This document shows positions 8,545 through 17,403 of a stretch of 64,000 nt of DNA, piece after piece (position 1 is the stretch's first letter; every line of letters begins with the position of its first letter). Under the pieces are notes generated by a model. That model had not been told where the DNA came from, did no database searches, and was given only the letters and a program-made list of their open reading frames with translations. The DNA comes from an uncultured Alistipes sp. GTDB lineage: Bacteria; Bacteroidota; Bacteroidia; Bacteroidales; Rikenellaceae. Both the position numbers and the translations under genes were made by a program. The stretch spans positions 1 through 64,000 of the forward strand of contig URTU01000001.1 of NCBI GenBank assembly GCA_900550925.1. Direction: 5' to 3'.

Positions 8545-8768
8545 GCACGGTCCCTGCCGATTTCCACACGACTCCTGTGCCTTCTGCACGGTTTATGTCA
8601 ATCACTGCACAATGCCTGCTGTCTCCTGCACGACATCTGTCGATCCCAGCACGGTCCACGCTGATTTCTGCACGCCTCCTGCACGCCACACCGGTCAATC
8701 ACTGCACGGGCCCCTGTCGCTTCCCTCGCCACATCTACATATCTGCATACCGCTCACGCGGGGGGGGG
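8545..8768. repeat. Imperfect ~100-bp tandem duplication ending in a G9 tract
   Basis: GCACGGTCC with matching flanks occurs at 8545 and 8649. The 14-mer GTCAATCACTGCAC occurs at 8597-8610 and 8694-8707. This gives two diverged copies of a unit of about 97-104 bases, rich in CTGCACG. A G9 tract follows at 8760-8768. No credible gene lies in the 350-base spacer between def and ruvX. Confidence 0.65.
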
Positions 8769-8821
8769 AAGTACTCATCCCTCCTCACTCCGCTGCGACG
8801 TCTAAAGCCAACCGCCCCGTC

Positions 8822-9259
8822 CTATTCTCTACCGGAATCGGGCTGCATACTGCGGCTCTGCATGTAGTCCTGCAGGATGATAGTCGCCGAAATACGGTCA
8901 ACCAGCGCCTTGTCGCGGCGGGCCATGCGTCCTATACCGCTCTCAAGCATCGTCCGGTGGGCCAGCACCGATGTGAAACGTTCGTCATACAGCACCACGT
9001 CGATCCCGGAAAACTCCCTGCGCAGACGCCCGACGAACGGTTCGATCTGTTTCCAGCTGTCGCTCATCGACCCGTCCATACGTTGCGGCTTGCCGACTAC
9101 GATCGTCGAGACCTCGTTCTCCGCCACGTAACGCTTCAGGTAGGACATCAACTCCGACGTCGGAACCGTATCGAGCGCCCCGGCAATGATCTGCAACGGG
9201 TCGCTCACGGCCAATCCCGTACGCCGCAAACCGTAATCTATGGCAAGTATCCGTCCCAC
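8822..9259 (-). CDS. ruvX: RuvX/YqgF, Holliday junction resolvase-like pre-16S rRNA nuclease
   Basis: The 145-residue product is the RNase H-fold YqgF family, which processes the 5' end of 16S rRNA and is also annotated as a putative Holliday junction resolvase. Visible motifs are the first acidic residue Asp8 in MGRILAIDYG, the TIVVGKPQRMDGS strand, YDERFTS and the final acidic ALVDRISATIILQDY. Length is normal. It follows glyS by 45 bases on the same strand and is probably in one unit with it. Confidence 0.92.
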   Translation of the reverse strand: MGRILAIDYGLRRTGLAVSDPLQIIAGALDTVPTSELMSYLKRYVAENEVSTIVVGKPQRMDGSMSDSWKQIEPFVGRLRREFSGIDVVLYDERFTSVLAHRTMLESGIGRMARRDKALVDRISATIILQDYMQSRSMQPDSGRE

Positions 9260-9304
9260 GATACCGATCCTTCAGCCGCGTTCTACAACAACCGGAGCGC
9301 CGTA

Positions 9305-10849
9305 TTAAAGGTTCTGTTTCTTGAACAGCTTGCGGAACGAGCACTCCTCTTCGATCATAGCATGCAGCTTGTCGATAGCCACGCGTTCCTGCTGCATCGT
9401 ATCGCGATGACGCACCGTTACGGTATTGTCTTCGAGCGTCTGCCCGTCGACCGTGATGCAGAACGGCGTACCGATGGCATCATGACGGCGGTAGCGTTTG
9501 CCGACCGAATCCTTCTCGTCGTATGCCACATTGAAGTCGTATTTCAACAGATCGACGATCTTCTGAGCCACCTCGGGCATACCGTCCTTCTTGACCAGCG
9601 GCAACACGGCAGCCTTGACCGGAGCCAGAGCCGCCGGGAAACGCAATACCACACGCTGTTCGCCATTTTCGAGTTTCTCTTCGAGGTACGATGCCGACAG
9701 CACCTGCAGCACCATACGGTCGACACCGATCGAGGTCTCTACCACATACGGAACATAGCTTTCGCCGGTCTCCGGATCGAAATACTGCATCTTTCGGCCC
9801 GAGAACTTCTGGTGGTTGCCCAGGTCGAAGTCGGTACGCGAGTGTATACCCTCGACCTCCTTGAATCCGAACGGGAAGTTGTATTCGATATCGGTAGCGG
9901 CATTTGCGTAATGGGCCAGTTTTTCGTGGTCGTGGAAGCGGTAGTTGTCGTCGCCGAAGCCCAGGGCGCGGTGCCATGCCATACGGGTCTGTTTCCACTC
10001 GTTCCACCACTTCATCTCCTCGCCCGGGCGGACAAAGAACTGCATCTCCATCTGTTCGAACTCACGCATGCGGAAGATGAACTGACGGGCCACGATCTCG
10101 TTTCGGAAGGCCTTGCCGATCTGTGCGATACCGAACGGAATCTTCATACGGCCGGTCTTCTGGACATTCAGGAAGTTTACAAAGATACCCTGTGCGGTCT
10201 CCGGACGCAGGTAGATCGTACTTGCCCCCTCGGCCGTCGAACCGACCTGTGTCGAGAACATCAGGTTGAACTGGCGTACATCGGTCCAGTTTCGCGTGCC
10301 GGAGATCGGGCATACGATCTCGCAATCGAGAATGATCTGACGCAACCCGTCCAGATCTGTTGCATTCATCGCCTCCGTATAGCGGCGGTGAATCTCGTCG
10401 CGGCGGGCGGCCAACTCGACCACACGCGGCGATGTCGTACGGTACTGCTGCTCGTCGAACTTCTCGCCGAAACGCTTGCGGGCCTTCTCGACCTCCTTTT
10501 CGATCTTTTCATCCTGCTTGGCGATCCAATCCTCGATCAGCACGTCGGCGCGATAACGCTTCTTCGAATCGCGGTTGTCGATCAGCGGGTCGTTGAATGC
10601 GCTCACATGGCCCGAAGCCTCCCACGTACGGGGATGCATGAAGATCGCAGCGTCGATGCCGACGATATTCTCGTGGAGCTTGACCATCGAATCCCACCAG
10701 TAACGCTTGATGTTGTTCTTCAGCTCAACGCCGTTCTGGCCGTAATCGTAAACGGCACTCAATCCGTCATAGATCTCGCTCGAGGGGAATATGAATCCGT
10801 ACTCCTTGCAGTGAGCGACCAATTTCTTGAAAAGTTCTTCCTGTGTCAT
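9305..10849 (-). CDS. glyS: Glycine--tRNA ligase, single-chain class II type
   Basis: Charges tRNA-Gly with glycine. The 514-residue product is the dimeric eukaryote/Gram-positive type, not the alpha2-beta2 GlyQ/GlyS type. Visible are class II motif text (FNLMFSTQVG, YLRPETAQGIFVNF, the motif 2 region KAFRNEIVARQFIFRMREFEQ), VVETSIGVDRMVLQVL near motif 3, and a C-terminal anticodon-binding domain starting APVKAAVLPLVKK. The start at 10849 (MTQEELFKKLV) is preferred. A longer in-frame start at 10900 would place codons across the promoter-like TAACTTTG element. ruvX follows. Confidence 0.95.
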   Translation of the reverse strand: MTQEELFKKLVAHCKEYGFIFPSSEIYDGLSAVYDYGQNGVELKNNIKRYWWDSMVKLHENIVGIDAAIFMHPRTWEASGHVSAFNDPLIDNRDSKKRYRADVLIEDWIAKQDEKIEKEVEKARKRFGEKFDEQQYRTTSPRVVELAARRDEIHRRYTEAMNATDLDGLRQIILDCEIVCPISGTRNWTDVRQFNLMFSTQVGSTAEGASTIYLRPETAQGIFVNFLNVQKTGRMKIPFGIAQIGKAFRNEIVARQFIFRMREFEQMEMQFFVRPGEEMKWWNEWKQTRMAWHRALGFGDDNYRFHDHEKLAHYANAATDIEYNFPFGFKEVEGIHSRTDFDLGNHQKFSGRKMQYFDPETGESYVPYVVETSIGVDRMVLQVLSASYLEEKLENGEQRVVLRFPAALAPVKAAVLPLVKKDGMPEVAQKIVDLLKYDFNVAYDEKDSVGKRYRRHDAIGTPFCITVDGQTLEDNTVTVRHRDTMQQERVAIDKLHAMIEEECSFRKLFKKQNL

Positions 10850-10887
10850 TATGTTAGAATTATTTTTGAGTCCATATTTACGGGTTG

Positions 10888-10895
10888 CAAAGTTA
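10888..10895 (-). promoter_or_regulatory. -7 element of glyS
   Basis: Minus-strand TAACTTTG matches TAnnTTTG. The predicted start near 10881 gives a leader of about 32 bases for the ATG at 10849, which supports that start. Confidence 0.55.
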
Positions 10896-11064
10896 GACAA
10901 TTAATCGCAAACGGCAATCGAATTTCCGATTTAAACGACAGCCGGCGGCATAACTCTTCCGGCCGGTCGCTCCGCAACGGCATTACATCACGAACGGCAG
11001 CGCATCGGGCCGTAGAGCAGCCTCCTGCACCAACACCGTTCACGGCAATCCAAGGATCGGCCCG

Positions 11065-12291
11065 CTAACCGAATATTGTCTTGACAATAAGATTTGTAGC
11101 GCCCTTGTTGGCGGCTATGTAATCGGCCGCCTTGCGGGCCGTCCGCAAACGCAACTCCTCATCAGCCTCGAGCGGTGCAAACCACTCCTCCAGTTCGGCC
11201 GTCGTGGTGACCGAGCGGCATGCCCCCAGGGCGATCATGTCGCACGCCTCCTTGAACTTGTGGTATTTGGGTCCGAAGGCGATCGGCATGCCGTATGTCG
11301 CCGGCTCCTGGGTATTGTGGATGCAGACTCCGAACCCGCCGCCGATATAGCACCACTCGGCATATTGATACAACTGGTTCAGAATCCCTATCACGTCGAC
11401 AATCATGAGGTGTGCCGATGCAACATCGCTGTTCTCGTCGCAACGGCTGTAACGTACCGCACCGCCCCGGCACTCCGACATCAGCCGTTCGATACGCGGC
11501 TCCTCCATCTCGTGCGGCGCCACGATGAACTTTATCTCGGGATGGTTGTTGATGAACGGGATCAATATGTCCTCATCCGGCCGCCAGCTGCTTCCGACGA
11601 TGAACAGCCTCTTGTCGCCCTTGAATCTCTCGATCAAAGGGTAGCGAGCCGCCTGCGAAGGAAGTGCCGCGGCACGGTCGAAACGCGTATCTCCCGCCAC
11701 GACAACATTGTCGAACCCGATACCGGCCAGAAGGCGTTTCGACTCGTTGTTTTGGACGAAGATCGTATCGAAGGTCTGCAGCGCCCGCCGGAACGCCCCG
11801 CCCCACGGCCGGAAAAAGACCGAATCGGGCCGGAACAGCGACGAAAAGATATATGTACGGATTTCGCGCCGACGCAACTCGGCAAGATAGTTCAGCCAGT
11901 AGTCATACTTGACGAAGATAGCAGCCTCGGGGCGGACGATGTCGAGAAATCGACTTGCATTGGCAACCGTATCGGCCGGAAGGTAAAATACCATGTCCGC
12001 CGCCGGATAGTTCTTTCGTATTTCGTAGCCCGAGGGCGAGAAAAATGTCAGCAGAATACGGTATTCGGGATGGCGTTCATGGATCATTTCGATCACCGGC
12101 CGTCCCTGCTCGAACTCCCCGAGCGACGAGACATGTATCCACACCACCCGTTTCCCGTCGCCGACCGCCTCGTGCAACCGTTCGAAAATACCCTTGCGGC
12201 CGTCGACCCACAACCGTGCCTTGGGATTCCAATGAGCCGCAACCTTGATAGCAGCCGTATATGCCGCTATGCCTAAACTATACCACCACAT
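11065..12291 (-). CDS. waaA: 3-deoxy-D-manno-octulosonic acid (Kdo) transferase
   Basis: WaaA (KdtA) adds Kdo to lipid A precursors at the inner membrane, an essential step of LPS core synthesis. The 408-residue protein has a short N-terminal hydrophobic anchor (WWYSLGIAAYTAAIKVAA) and the catalytic-glutamate segment WIHVSSLGEFEQGRPVIE. It ends with a GT-B C-terminal domain containing VGSSWRPDEDI, PHEMEEPRIERL, GGGFGVCIHNTQEPATYGMP and FGPKYHKF. Length is usual. The YraN gene lies 59 bases upstream on the same strand. No terminator is evident downstream. Confidence 0.94.
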   Translation of the reverse strand: MWWYSLGIAAYTAAIKVAAHWNPKARLWVDGRKGIFERLHEAVGDGKRVVWIHVSSLGEFEQGRPVIEMIHERHPEYRILLTFFSPSGYEIRKNYPAADMVFYLPADTVANASRFLDIVRPEAAIFVKYDYWLNYLAELRRREIRTYIFSSLFRPDSVFFRPWGGAFRRALQTFDTIFVQNNESKRLLAGIGFDNVVVAGDTRFDRAAALPSQAARYPLIERFKGDKRLFIVGSSWRPDEDILIPFINNHPEIKFIVAPHEMEEPRIERLMSECRGGAVRYSRCDENSDVASAHLMIVDVIGILNQLYQYAEWCYIGGGFGVCIHNTQEPATYGMPIAFGPKYHKFKEACDMIALGACRSVTTTAELEEWFAPLEADEELRLRTARKAADYIAANKGATNLIVKTIFG

Positions 12292-12350
12292 TCCGAATAT
12301 CGTTCTCTGTTATATTTTGTTTTCTGTCCGCACCCTTCCGGGCGGCCCCG

Positions 12351-12722
12351 TCACCACCTGAACTCCATGGCATCGGGCACATAACGCACCGTAAAACTGC
12401 CATCCGGATACCGGTCAACGGCCACCAGGTCGAATTGCGGCTCCAAAGATACGTCATATAATGACAAATACAATGAGGCGGCACGTGTCAACGACGCAAC
12501 CTTCCGCCTGTCGATCGCATCTTCCGGTGTCGTCAGGCCTCCGGCCCGCCGCGTCTTGACCTCCACGAAATGTATCCTGTCGCCGCGCCGTGCCACGATG
12601 TCGATCTCGTAACGGCCGTTCCGCCAGTTGCGGTGAAGAAGCTCGAAACCGTTCCCGCGCAACCACTCCGCAGCAGCATCCTCGCCGCCCATACCTATTT
12701 TATATGTATCCGGCACCGCCAT
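12351..12722 (-). CDS. YraN/UPF0102-family endonuclease-like protein
   Basis: A 123-residue protein of the UPF0102 (YraN) family, a small PD-(D/E)xK nuclease fold of unknown physiological role. The family signature is clear: GEDAAAEWLRGNGFELLHRNWR, then YEIDIVARRGDRIHFVEVKTRR, where Glu, Asp and the ExK motif form the likely metal site. A C-terminal helix and VQFDLVAVDRYP-like strand follow. Length is normal. It lies between the DUF4435 gene and waaA on one strand and may be co-transcribed with them. Confidence 0.9.
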   Translation of the reverse strand: MAVPDTYKIGMGGEDAAAEWLRGNGFELLHRNWRNGRYEIDIVARRGDRIHFVEVKTRRAGGLTTPEDAIDRRKVASLTRAASLYLSLYDVSLEPQFDLVAVDRYPDGSFTVRYVPDAMEFRW

Positions 12723-12780
12723 AAGACCTCTCCAAAAAATTACTCCGACACCACTGCCCTGCCATCACCTTTTGTTTTTT

Positions 12781-12790
12781 CCCCCCCCCC
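12781..12790. repeat. C10 homopolymer flanked by T6 and (AC)n
   Basis: A run of ten C follows TTTTTT and is followed by ACACACACA. It lies in the 126-base spacer between the DUF4435 and YraN genes. Homopolymer plus dinucleotide repeat makes this a likely slippage site. Confidence 0.8.
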
Positions 12791-12848
12791 ACACACACAA
12801 TATCCGCTCCTAAAGGCCGGCAGGATCCGTCAGATCCCTCGCAATACG

Positions 12849-13889
12849 CTATCCGCGCGTCTTGAGGCGTTCCACCTCCCGGCAAAGATAGGCGTCGATA
12901 TCGTTGCTCAACTTGTGATACAGAAAACAGTCAGTATAATTCTCATTGTCGAGCAGCACATCGCGCACGTTACGCAACTGGTTGTTGTAATTGCTCATCT
13001 CGTTGTTCAGCGCCTGCCCTCGCTGCGACGAAGAGGTGATCCGCGAAATTGACAGCGACCGCAACCGCTCGCAAACAGCATTCAGGGCCACCATCACCAC
13101 ATTGTCCATCAGCGTGTGGCCGTGCATGTAGAGATACGTGTCGTCGGGCTCCACGCCCATCTGCTGCAACTCCCGCCCGAAATCGTCGATACGTTCCGCA
13201 ATGTCGGGCCGCGCATTCTCGAGCGCCGTACGTCGCCGTGACACCTGCCGCGCCAGCCATGTCAGCGTCGTCGAAGCGTTGTCATCCGGCTCCAGGTAGT
13301 TTATCTTGACGCTGTTCTTGAAGTCGACCAGCTGGAAGACACTCGTACTGCTCTCACGCGCCGAAAAGGCATACCACAGAAACAGCGGATAGATCGTCCG
13401 CGAATAGGCCGCCATGAAGCGTTCGAAATCGAATATGCGGGTATCGTTCTTCGTCGCCCGCACGCACACGTTGTGCAGCGACGGCGCGTAACATACATAA
13501 TTCTCCGTAGCATAGGCATAGGTGTGGAACATGTACGGAGAGTGCGTTATGCGGTATGACTCCTCGTGCACCGACTGGAACAGATAGTCGAAGTCGCTGT
13601 CTACGCACAGCAGCAACTGTTCGTTGCTCGAGGGCAGCATCGCTTCGAGAACCTTCTTTCCCTTGGCCATATCGGGCCGGTTGGGCACCGAGATCTCGAA
13701 GACATAGTAGGGATTGTCGAAGCGGTCGAAGATTCCGCGCCAGAAGGCCACATCCTCATACCCCTCGACATATACCTTCACCAGCCGCTTCGAAGGATCG
13801 ATGGGCAACGCCTCATACGCAACCTCCCGGTCCTCACGTTTCGAGCGCCCGGAACGGTGCCCGCGATTGTCGAAAACTACCTTTGTCAT
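12849..13889 (-). CDS. DUF4435 protein with TOPRIM-like motifs
   Basis: A 346-residue DUF4435 protein. The N-terminal part shows a TOPRIM arrangement: Glu42 in KVYVEGYEDVAFWRGIF and the DxD motif in LLLCVDSDFDYLF (Asp97, Asp99, Asp101). This is the metal-binding layout of OLD-type nucleases. The C-terminal half is helical and polar, with no signal or membrane segment. DUF4435 includes AriB, the effector nuclease of the PARIS defence system, but no AriA-type ATPase gene is present nearby. The gene lies among housekeeping genes, so a DNA repair or RNA role is equally possible. The only plausible ATG coincides with the predicted transcription start, suggesting a leaderless mRNA. Confidence 0.8.
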   Translation of the reverse strand: MTKVVFDNRGHRSGRSKREDREVAYEALPIDPSKRLVKVYVEGYEDVAFWRGIFDRFDNPYYVFEISVPNRPDMAKGKKVLEAMLPSSNEQLLLCVDSDFDYLFQSVHEESYRITHSPYMFHTYAYATENYVCYAPSLHNVCVRATKNDTRIFDFERFMAAYSRTIYPLFLWYAFSARESSTSVFQLVDFKNSVKINYLEPDDNASTTLTWLARQVSRRRTALENARPDIAERIDDFGRELQQMGVEPDDTYLYMHGHTLMDNVVMVALNAVCERLRSLSISRITSSSQRGQALNNEMSNYNNQLRNVRDVLLDNENYTDCFLYHKLSNDIDAYLCREVERLKTRG

Positions 13890-13925
13890 ATTGACAAATG
13901 TAAGAAAAAAGAGTATATTTGCAAA
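13890..13925. promoter_or_regulatory. Overlapping divergent promoters of the DUF4435 and SUI1 genes
   Basis: Plus strand: TTG (13891-13893), 20 bases, TATATTTG (13914-13921). Minus strand: TTTG (13922-13925), 19 bases, TACATTTG (13895-13902). Each -7 element lies next to the other promoter's -33 element, so the two probably cannot be occupied together. The minus-strand start falls at about 13888, on the DUF4435 start codon. Confidence 0.7.
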
Positions 13926-13943
13926 GGAAACAATTCGACATTT

Positions 13944-14291
13944 ATGGATCGAAACGACTGGAAGGCCAGATTAAACGTAGTTTACTCCACCAACCCCGAC
14001 TTTCAGTATACACTGGACCAAGAACCGGAGTGCCAGACCCTGCCGCCAAAAGATCAACAGCTCCGCGTATGGCTCGACCGTAAACAACGAGCCGGAAAGG
14101 TGGTAACGCTCGTACGGGGATTCGTCGGAACGGACGAGGACCTGAAGGCTTTGGCTTCACTGCTCAAGAGCCGTTGCGGAGTGGGAGGATCGGCTAAAAA
14201 TGGAGAAATTATCATTCAGGGCGACTTTCGCGACCGCGTGACAGAGATACTCAAACAGCAGGGTTACAACGCAAAAAAAGCCGGAGCCTGA
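13944..14291 (+). CDS. SUI1/eIF1-family translation initiation factor (YciH-like)
   Basis: A 115-residue protein of the SUI1 family, related to eukaryotic and archaeal initiation factor eIF1 and to E. coli YciH. It binds the small ribosomal subunit and is thought to tune start-codon selection. Visible are LRVWLDRKQRAGKVVTLV, RGFVGTDEDLKALASLLKSRCG, GGSAKNGEIIIQGDFRDRV and EILKQQGYNAKKAG, which cover the whole SUI1 fold. The start at 13944 is chosen because it lies 22 bases after a TATATTTG promoter. A longer in-frame extension would run through the divergent DUF4435 gene. Cytoplasmic. Confidence 0.9.
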   Translation: MDRNDWKARLNVVYSTNPDFQYTLDQEPECQTLPPKDQQLRVWLDRKQRAGKVVTLVRGFVGTDEDLKALASLLKSRCGVGGSAKNGEIIIQGDFRDRVTEILKQQGYNAKKAGA

Positions 14292-14364
14292 AACTGACTC
14301 CGAACCCCCGTCGAAACCTTCACGCAATTTCCGGCCTCAGGCGTCCGTTTCCTCTCCGAAGAGT

Positions 14365-17262
14365 ATGCTGAAACGCTGGCTATACATATTGCTGTCATCC
14401 GTGGCGCTGCTGACTGCCGGCATCGCTCACGGACAATATTACGACTGGGGTGTCGATCCGGCATCGATCCGCTGGAACCAACTCCGCAGCGATTCTCTGC
14501 GCATACTCTACCCCGCTTACTTCGAAGCCGGCGCCCGCCGCGCAATGCTATACTTCCAATCCGTAAAACCCGACATCAGTTACGGCTTCGACCGCCCGGC
14601 ATTCCGAAATACCCCCGTGGTGATGCATACCGAAAACTTCGCCTCGAACGGACTGGTCATCTGGGCCCCGAAACGGATCGAACTGCTTACCGTCCCGTCG
14701 GTCAACACATACGCCATGCCGTGGCTCAAACAGCTCGCCGCACACGAGTACCGCCATGCCGTACAATACAACAACCTCAACCGACACACCCTGCGCGTAT
14801 TCTACTACCTGCTCGGACAACAGGGCGCTTTCGTCAGTCTGATGGGGCTGCCGCTATGGGCGCTCGAAGGCGATGCCGTAATGGCCGAAACCCAGATGAG
14901 CAGCTTCGGCCGCGGTCTCCAACCATCATTCTCAATGGCATACCGGGCCGCCGGAGATGCAATACTCGAACGGCGAAATATCGACAAGTGGTTCTGCGGA
15001 TCGTACCGCGAATATATTCCCGACCACTATGAGTTAGGGTATCAGCTCTCATCATACGGCTACAACCGATACGGAAAGAGCCTCTGGAACGATGTGGCCG
15101 ACTATGCATCGCGATACCCGTTCCTGATCGCCACAACCGACATCGCCCTGAAAAAATATTACGGCACCGGAGTCAAGCGGCTTTTCCACGATACGTTCAA
15201 CGACCTGCTGCAATTCTGGCACTCCCGTCCCGAACAACACGACAGTGCCTCGAAAATCGAAACTCCGTTTACCTCCTACACTACATACACATACCCGCAG
15301 GCGGTCGATTCGACACATATTCTGGCTTTGAAAAGCGACTTCGACCGCCACAACCGCTTCGTACTTGTCGACACCCGAACAGGCGACGAACAGACCCTGG
15401 CCTACGTCGGATCGGTCAGCACACGCCCGACCCTTCTCGACGGACGCGTATGGTGGACCGAATACCGCCGCAGTACGCTCTGGGACCAGCGCTACAATTC
15501 GAAAATCTGCTGGATGGACCTCGACTCGAAAAGCAAGCATACCGTTTCGGGACTACGCCAGACACTATACCCGACACCCACAGGCCGTGATTCGCTGGCA
15601 TGGGTCGAATACGACTACACCGGAATATACTCCATCGTAACCGCCTCGAATGGCGCCATACACAGCTCGACTCCGATGCCCGAAGGAGTGCAGCTGCATG
15701 GACTGGCGTGGGACAATGCCAGCCACAGATTCTATTTCATAGCACTCGACGACGATGGAATGTGGATCGGCAGCCTCGGCCCGAACGGGGAGATCGAAAA
15801 GGTCACCCAACCGTCATACTCGACGCTGAGCGACCTGAGGGCCGCCGACGGACGCCTCTATTTCGGATCAATCGCCTCGGGAAAGGACGAGGTACATCTC
15901 CTCGATCTGGCCAGTGGCCGGCAACGACAGCTCTCCGTTTCGAAATACGGTTCATTCGATCCGGCCCCCCTCGCGACTCCGGAGGGCCCGGCCGTCGTCA
16001 TGACCGTCTATGACCGAAACGGATACCATCTGGCAATGCAGCAGGTCGACAGCGCAGGGTTGATCCCGGTCGCCCAATCCCGATTGCCGCAGAATACCGT
16101 CAATCCGCCGCGTGACCGTTGGCCGGTCGTAAATCTCGATACGGTGAAGATGACCGCCCCGATCCAAAAGGCCCAACAAGCCAAAATCCCGGCAAAACGC
16201 TACCGCAAGGGGCTCAACTACTTCAATGCCCACAGCTGGGCGCCATTCTCGTTCGACGTGTTCGACCTGATGGAAGACTACCGGTTCGACCCGCAGCTGG
16301 GGGCTACGATCGTATCGCAGAACCTGCTCTCATCCACCTCGTCGTTCCTGACCTACGCCTGGAACCGAAGCTGGGGTTCGATGGTCAGAACCGGTATAAA
16401 ATACTATGCCCTCGGGCCGCATTTCGAACTCGAAGGGCAGTACGGCGGCGGCAAACAGCCAATCTACAAACCCGCCAGCGACCTGCCCGACCCCAACTTC
16501 GACAACCTCAAAACGTTCTTCACCATCACCGGCCGGATATCGATGCCCATGCAGATCGGCGGCGGATACCATATCCGCTATCTCACCCCGTCGGTCGAAT
16601 GGCAGCACTACAACGGACTGATGTACAGCATATCCGACAAGAGCTACTATCAGGGCGTCAACAAGATGACCACATCGCTCTACTTCGGCGACAATGTCCG
16701 TACGGCATATCGGGACTTCATGCCGCGATGGGCCTACGCCGTAAAGATAACGCATACGTTCAACCCCACGGACAGCGATTTCGGCCAGCTCCTCTCGATA
16801 TACGGGCAGGTGATCATGCCGGGACTCTTCATGCACCACAGCCTCAGGCTGCGGTCGGTATACCAGTTCAGCGAAGAGGACAAACCCTATGCATATTACA
16901 GTCAGGAACTCTATCCGCGCGGCGCAATCTACGACTACAACATTCAGCCGATACGCTATGTCGCCGGAGCAATCGACTATCAACTCCCGATAAGCTATCC
17001 CGAAGGCGGAATACCATCAGTACTATATATCAAGCGCATACGGCTGAATCTGGGATTCTACTACGCCTGCTCGAAGCAGTTCAGCACACAGGCCCGGAAA
17101 TACGTGTGGAACAACATCACATCCTATGGTGCCGACCTGCTTTTCGACGTCAACCTGTTCAGGATGCCCGATGCCGCCACATGTACCCTCAAGCTGTCGC
17201 TCTACAAACCAAGCAACCGCCACGGAATATATTGTTCGGCAGGCGTCGGACTCCCATTCTGA
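14365..17262 (+). CDS. Outer-membrane protein with HExxH peptidase-like domain, WD40-type propeller and C-terminal barrel
   Basis: A 965-residue secreted protein with three recognisable parts. After a signal peptide (residues 1-23, ending AHGQ) comes a gluzincin-like domain with the zinc-site motif HEYRH (His127, Glu128, His131), followed by LWALEGDAVMAE, whose Glu may be the third ligand. Residues about 300-610 are TolB/PD40-like propeller repeats (LALKSDFDRHNRFVLVDTRTG, RLYFGSIASGKDEVHLLDLASG). From about 640 the sequence is aromatic and alternating, as in a BamA/surface-antigen-like beta barrel, and ends in Phe (GVGLPF). It probably acts at the outer membrane. Substrate and activity are unknown. 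It lies 73 bases after the SUI1 gene with no clear promoter of its own. Confidence 0.82.
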   Translation: MLKRWLYILLSSVALLTAGIAHGQYYDWGVDPASIRWNQLRSDSLRILYPAYFEAGARRAMLYFQSVKPDISYGFDRPAFRNTPVVMHTENFASNGLVIWAPKRIELLTVPSVNTYAMPWLKQLAAHEYRHAVQYNNLNRHTLRVFYYLLGQQGAFVSLMGLPLWALEGDAVMAETQMSSFGRGLQPSFSMAYRAAGDAILERRNIDKWFCGSYREYIPDHYELGYQLSSYGYNRYGKSLWNDVADYASRYPFLIATTDIALKKYYGTGVKRLFHDTFNDLLQFWHSRPEQHDSASKIETPFTSYTTYTYPQAVDSTHILALKSDFDRHNRFVLVDTRTGDEQTLAYVGSVSTRPTLLDGRVWWTEYRRSTLWDQRYNSKICWMDLDSKSKHTVSGLRQTLYPTPTGRDSLAWVEYDYTGIYSIVTASNGAIHSSTPMPEGVQLHGLAWDNASHRFYFIALDDDGMWIGSLGPNGEIEKVTQPSYSTLSDLRAADGRLYFGSIASGKDEVHLLDLASGRQRQLSVSKYGSFDPAPLATPEGPAVVMTVYDRNGYHLAMQQVDSAGLIPVAQSRLPQNTVNPPRDRWPVVNLDTVKMTAPIQKAQQAKIPAKRYRKGLNYFNAHSWAPFSFDVFDLMEDYRFDPQLGATIVSQNLLSSTSSFLTYAWNRSWGSMVRTGIKYYALGPHFELEGQYGGGKQPIYKPASDLPDPNFDNLKTFFTITGRISMPMQIGGGYHIRYLTPSVEWQHYNGLMYSISDKSYYQGVNKMTTSLYFGDNVRTAYRDFMPRWAYAVKITHTFNPTDSDFGQLLSIYGQVIMPGLFMHHSLRLRSVYQFSEEDKPYAYYSQELYPRGAIYDYNIQPIRYVAGAIDYQLPISYPEGGIPSVLYIKRIRLNLGFYYACSKQFSTQARKYVWNNITSYGADLLFDVNLFRMPDAATCTLKLSLYKPSNRHGIYCSAGVGLPF

Positions 17263-17368
17263 CACCTCGCCCGACAACTCCGCCCAGCCACCCCGCGCAT
17301 ATGACTCGAATCAATTGCCATGAAACCAATTAATCGATCGCATATTTCGATTTTTGAACGGAATGTTA

Positions 17369-17376
17369 TATTTTTG
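17369..17376 (+). promoter_or_regulatory. -7 element of the class A PBP gene
   Basis: TATTTTTG matches TAnnTTTG and lies 27 bases before the ATG. The upstream sequence is AT-rich, but no exact TTTG occurs at 19-20 bases. Confidence 0.5.
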
Positions 17377-17403
17377 TCGAATATATAGCCCCATACAAAG
17401 AAT

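Noticed and set aside
8504..11068. 854-codon plus-strand ORF antisense to ruvX and glyS
   Set aside because: It is a shadow of glyS and ruvX, whose products are fully recognisable on the other strand.
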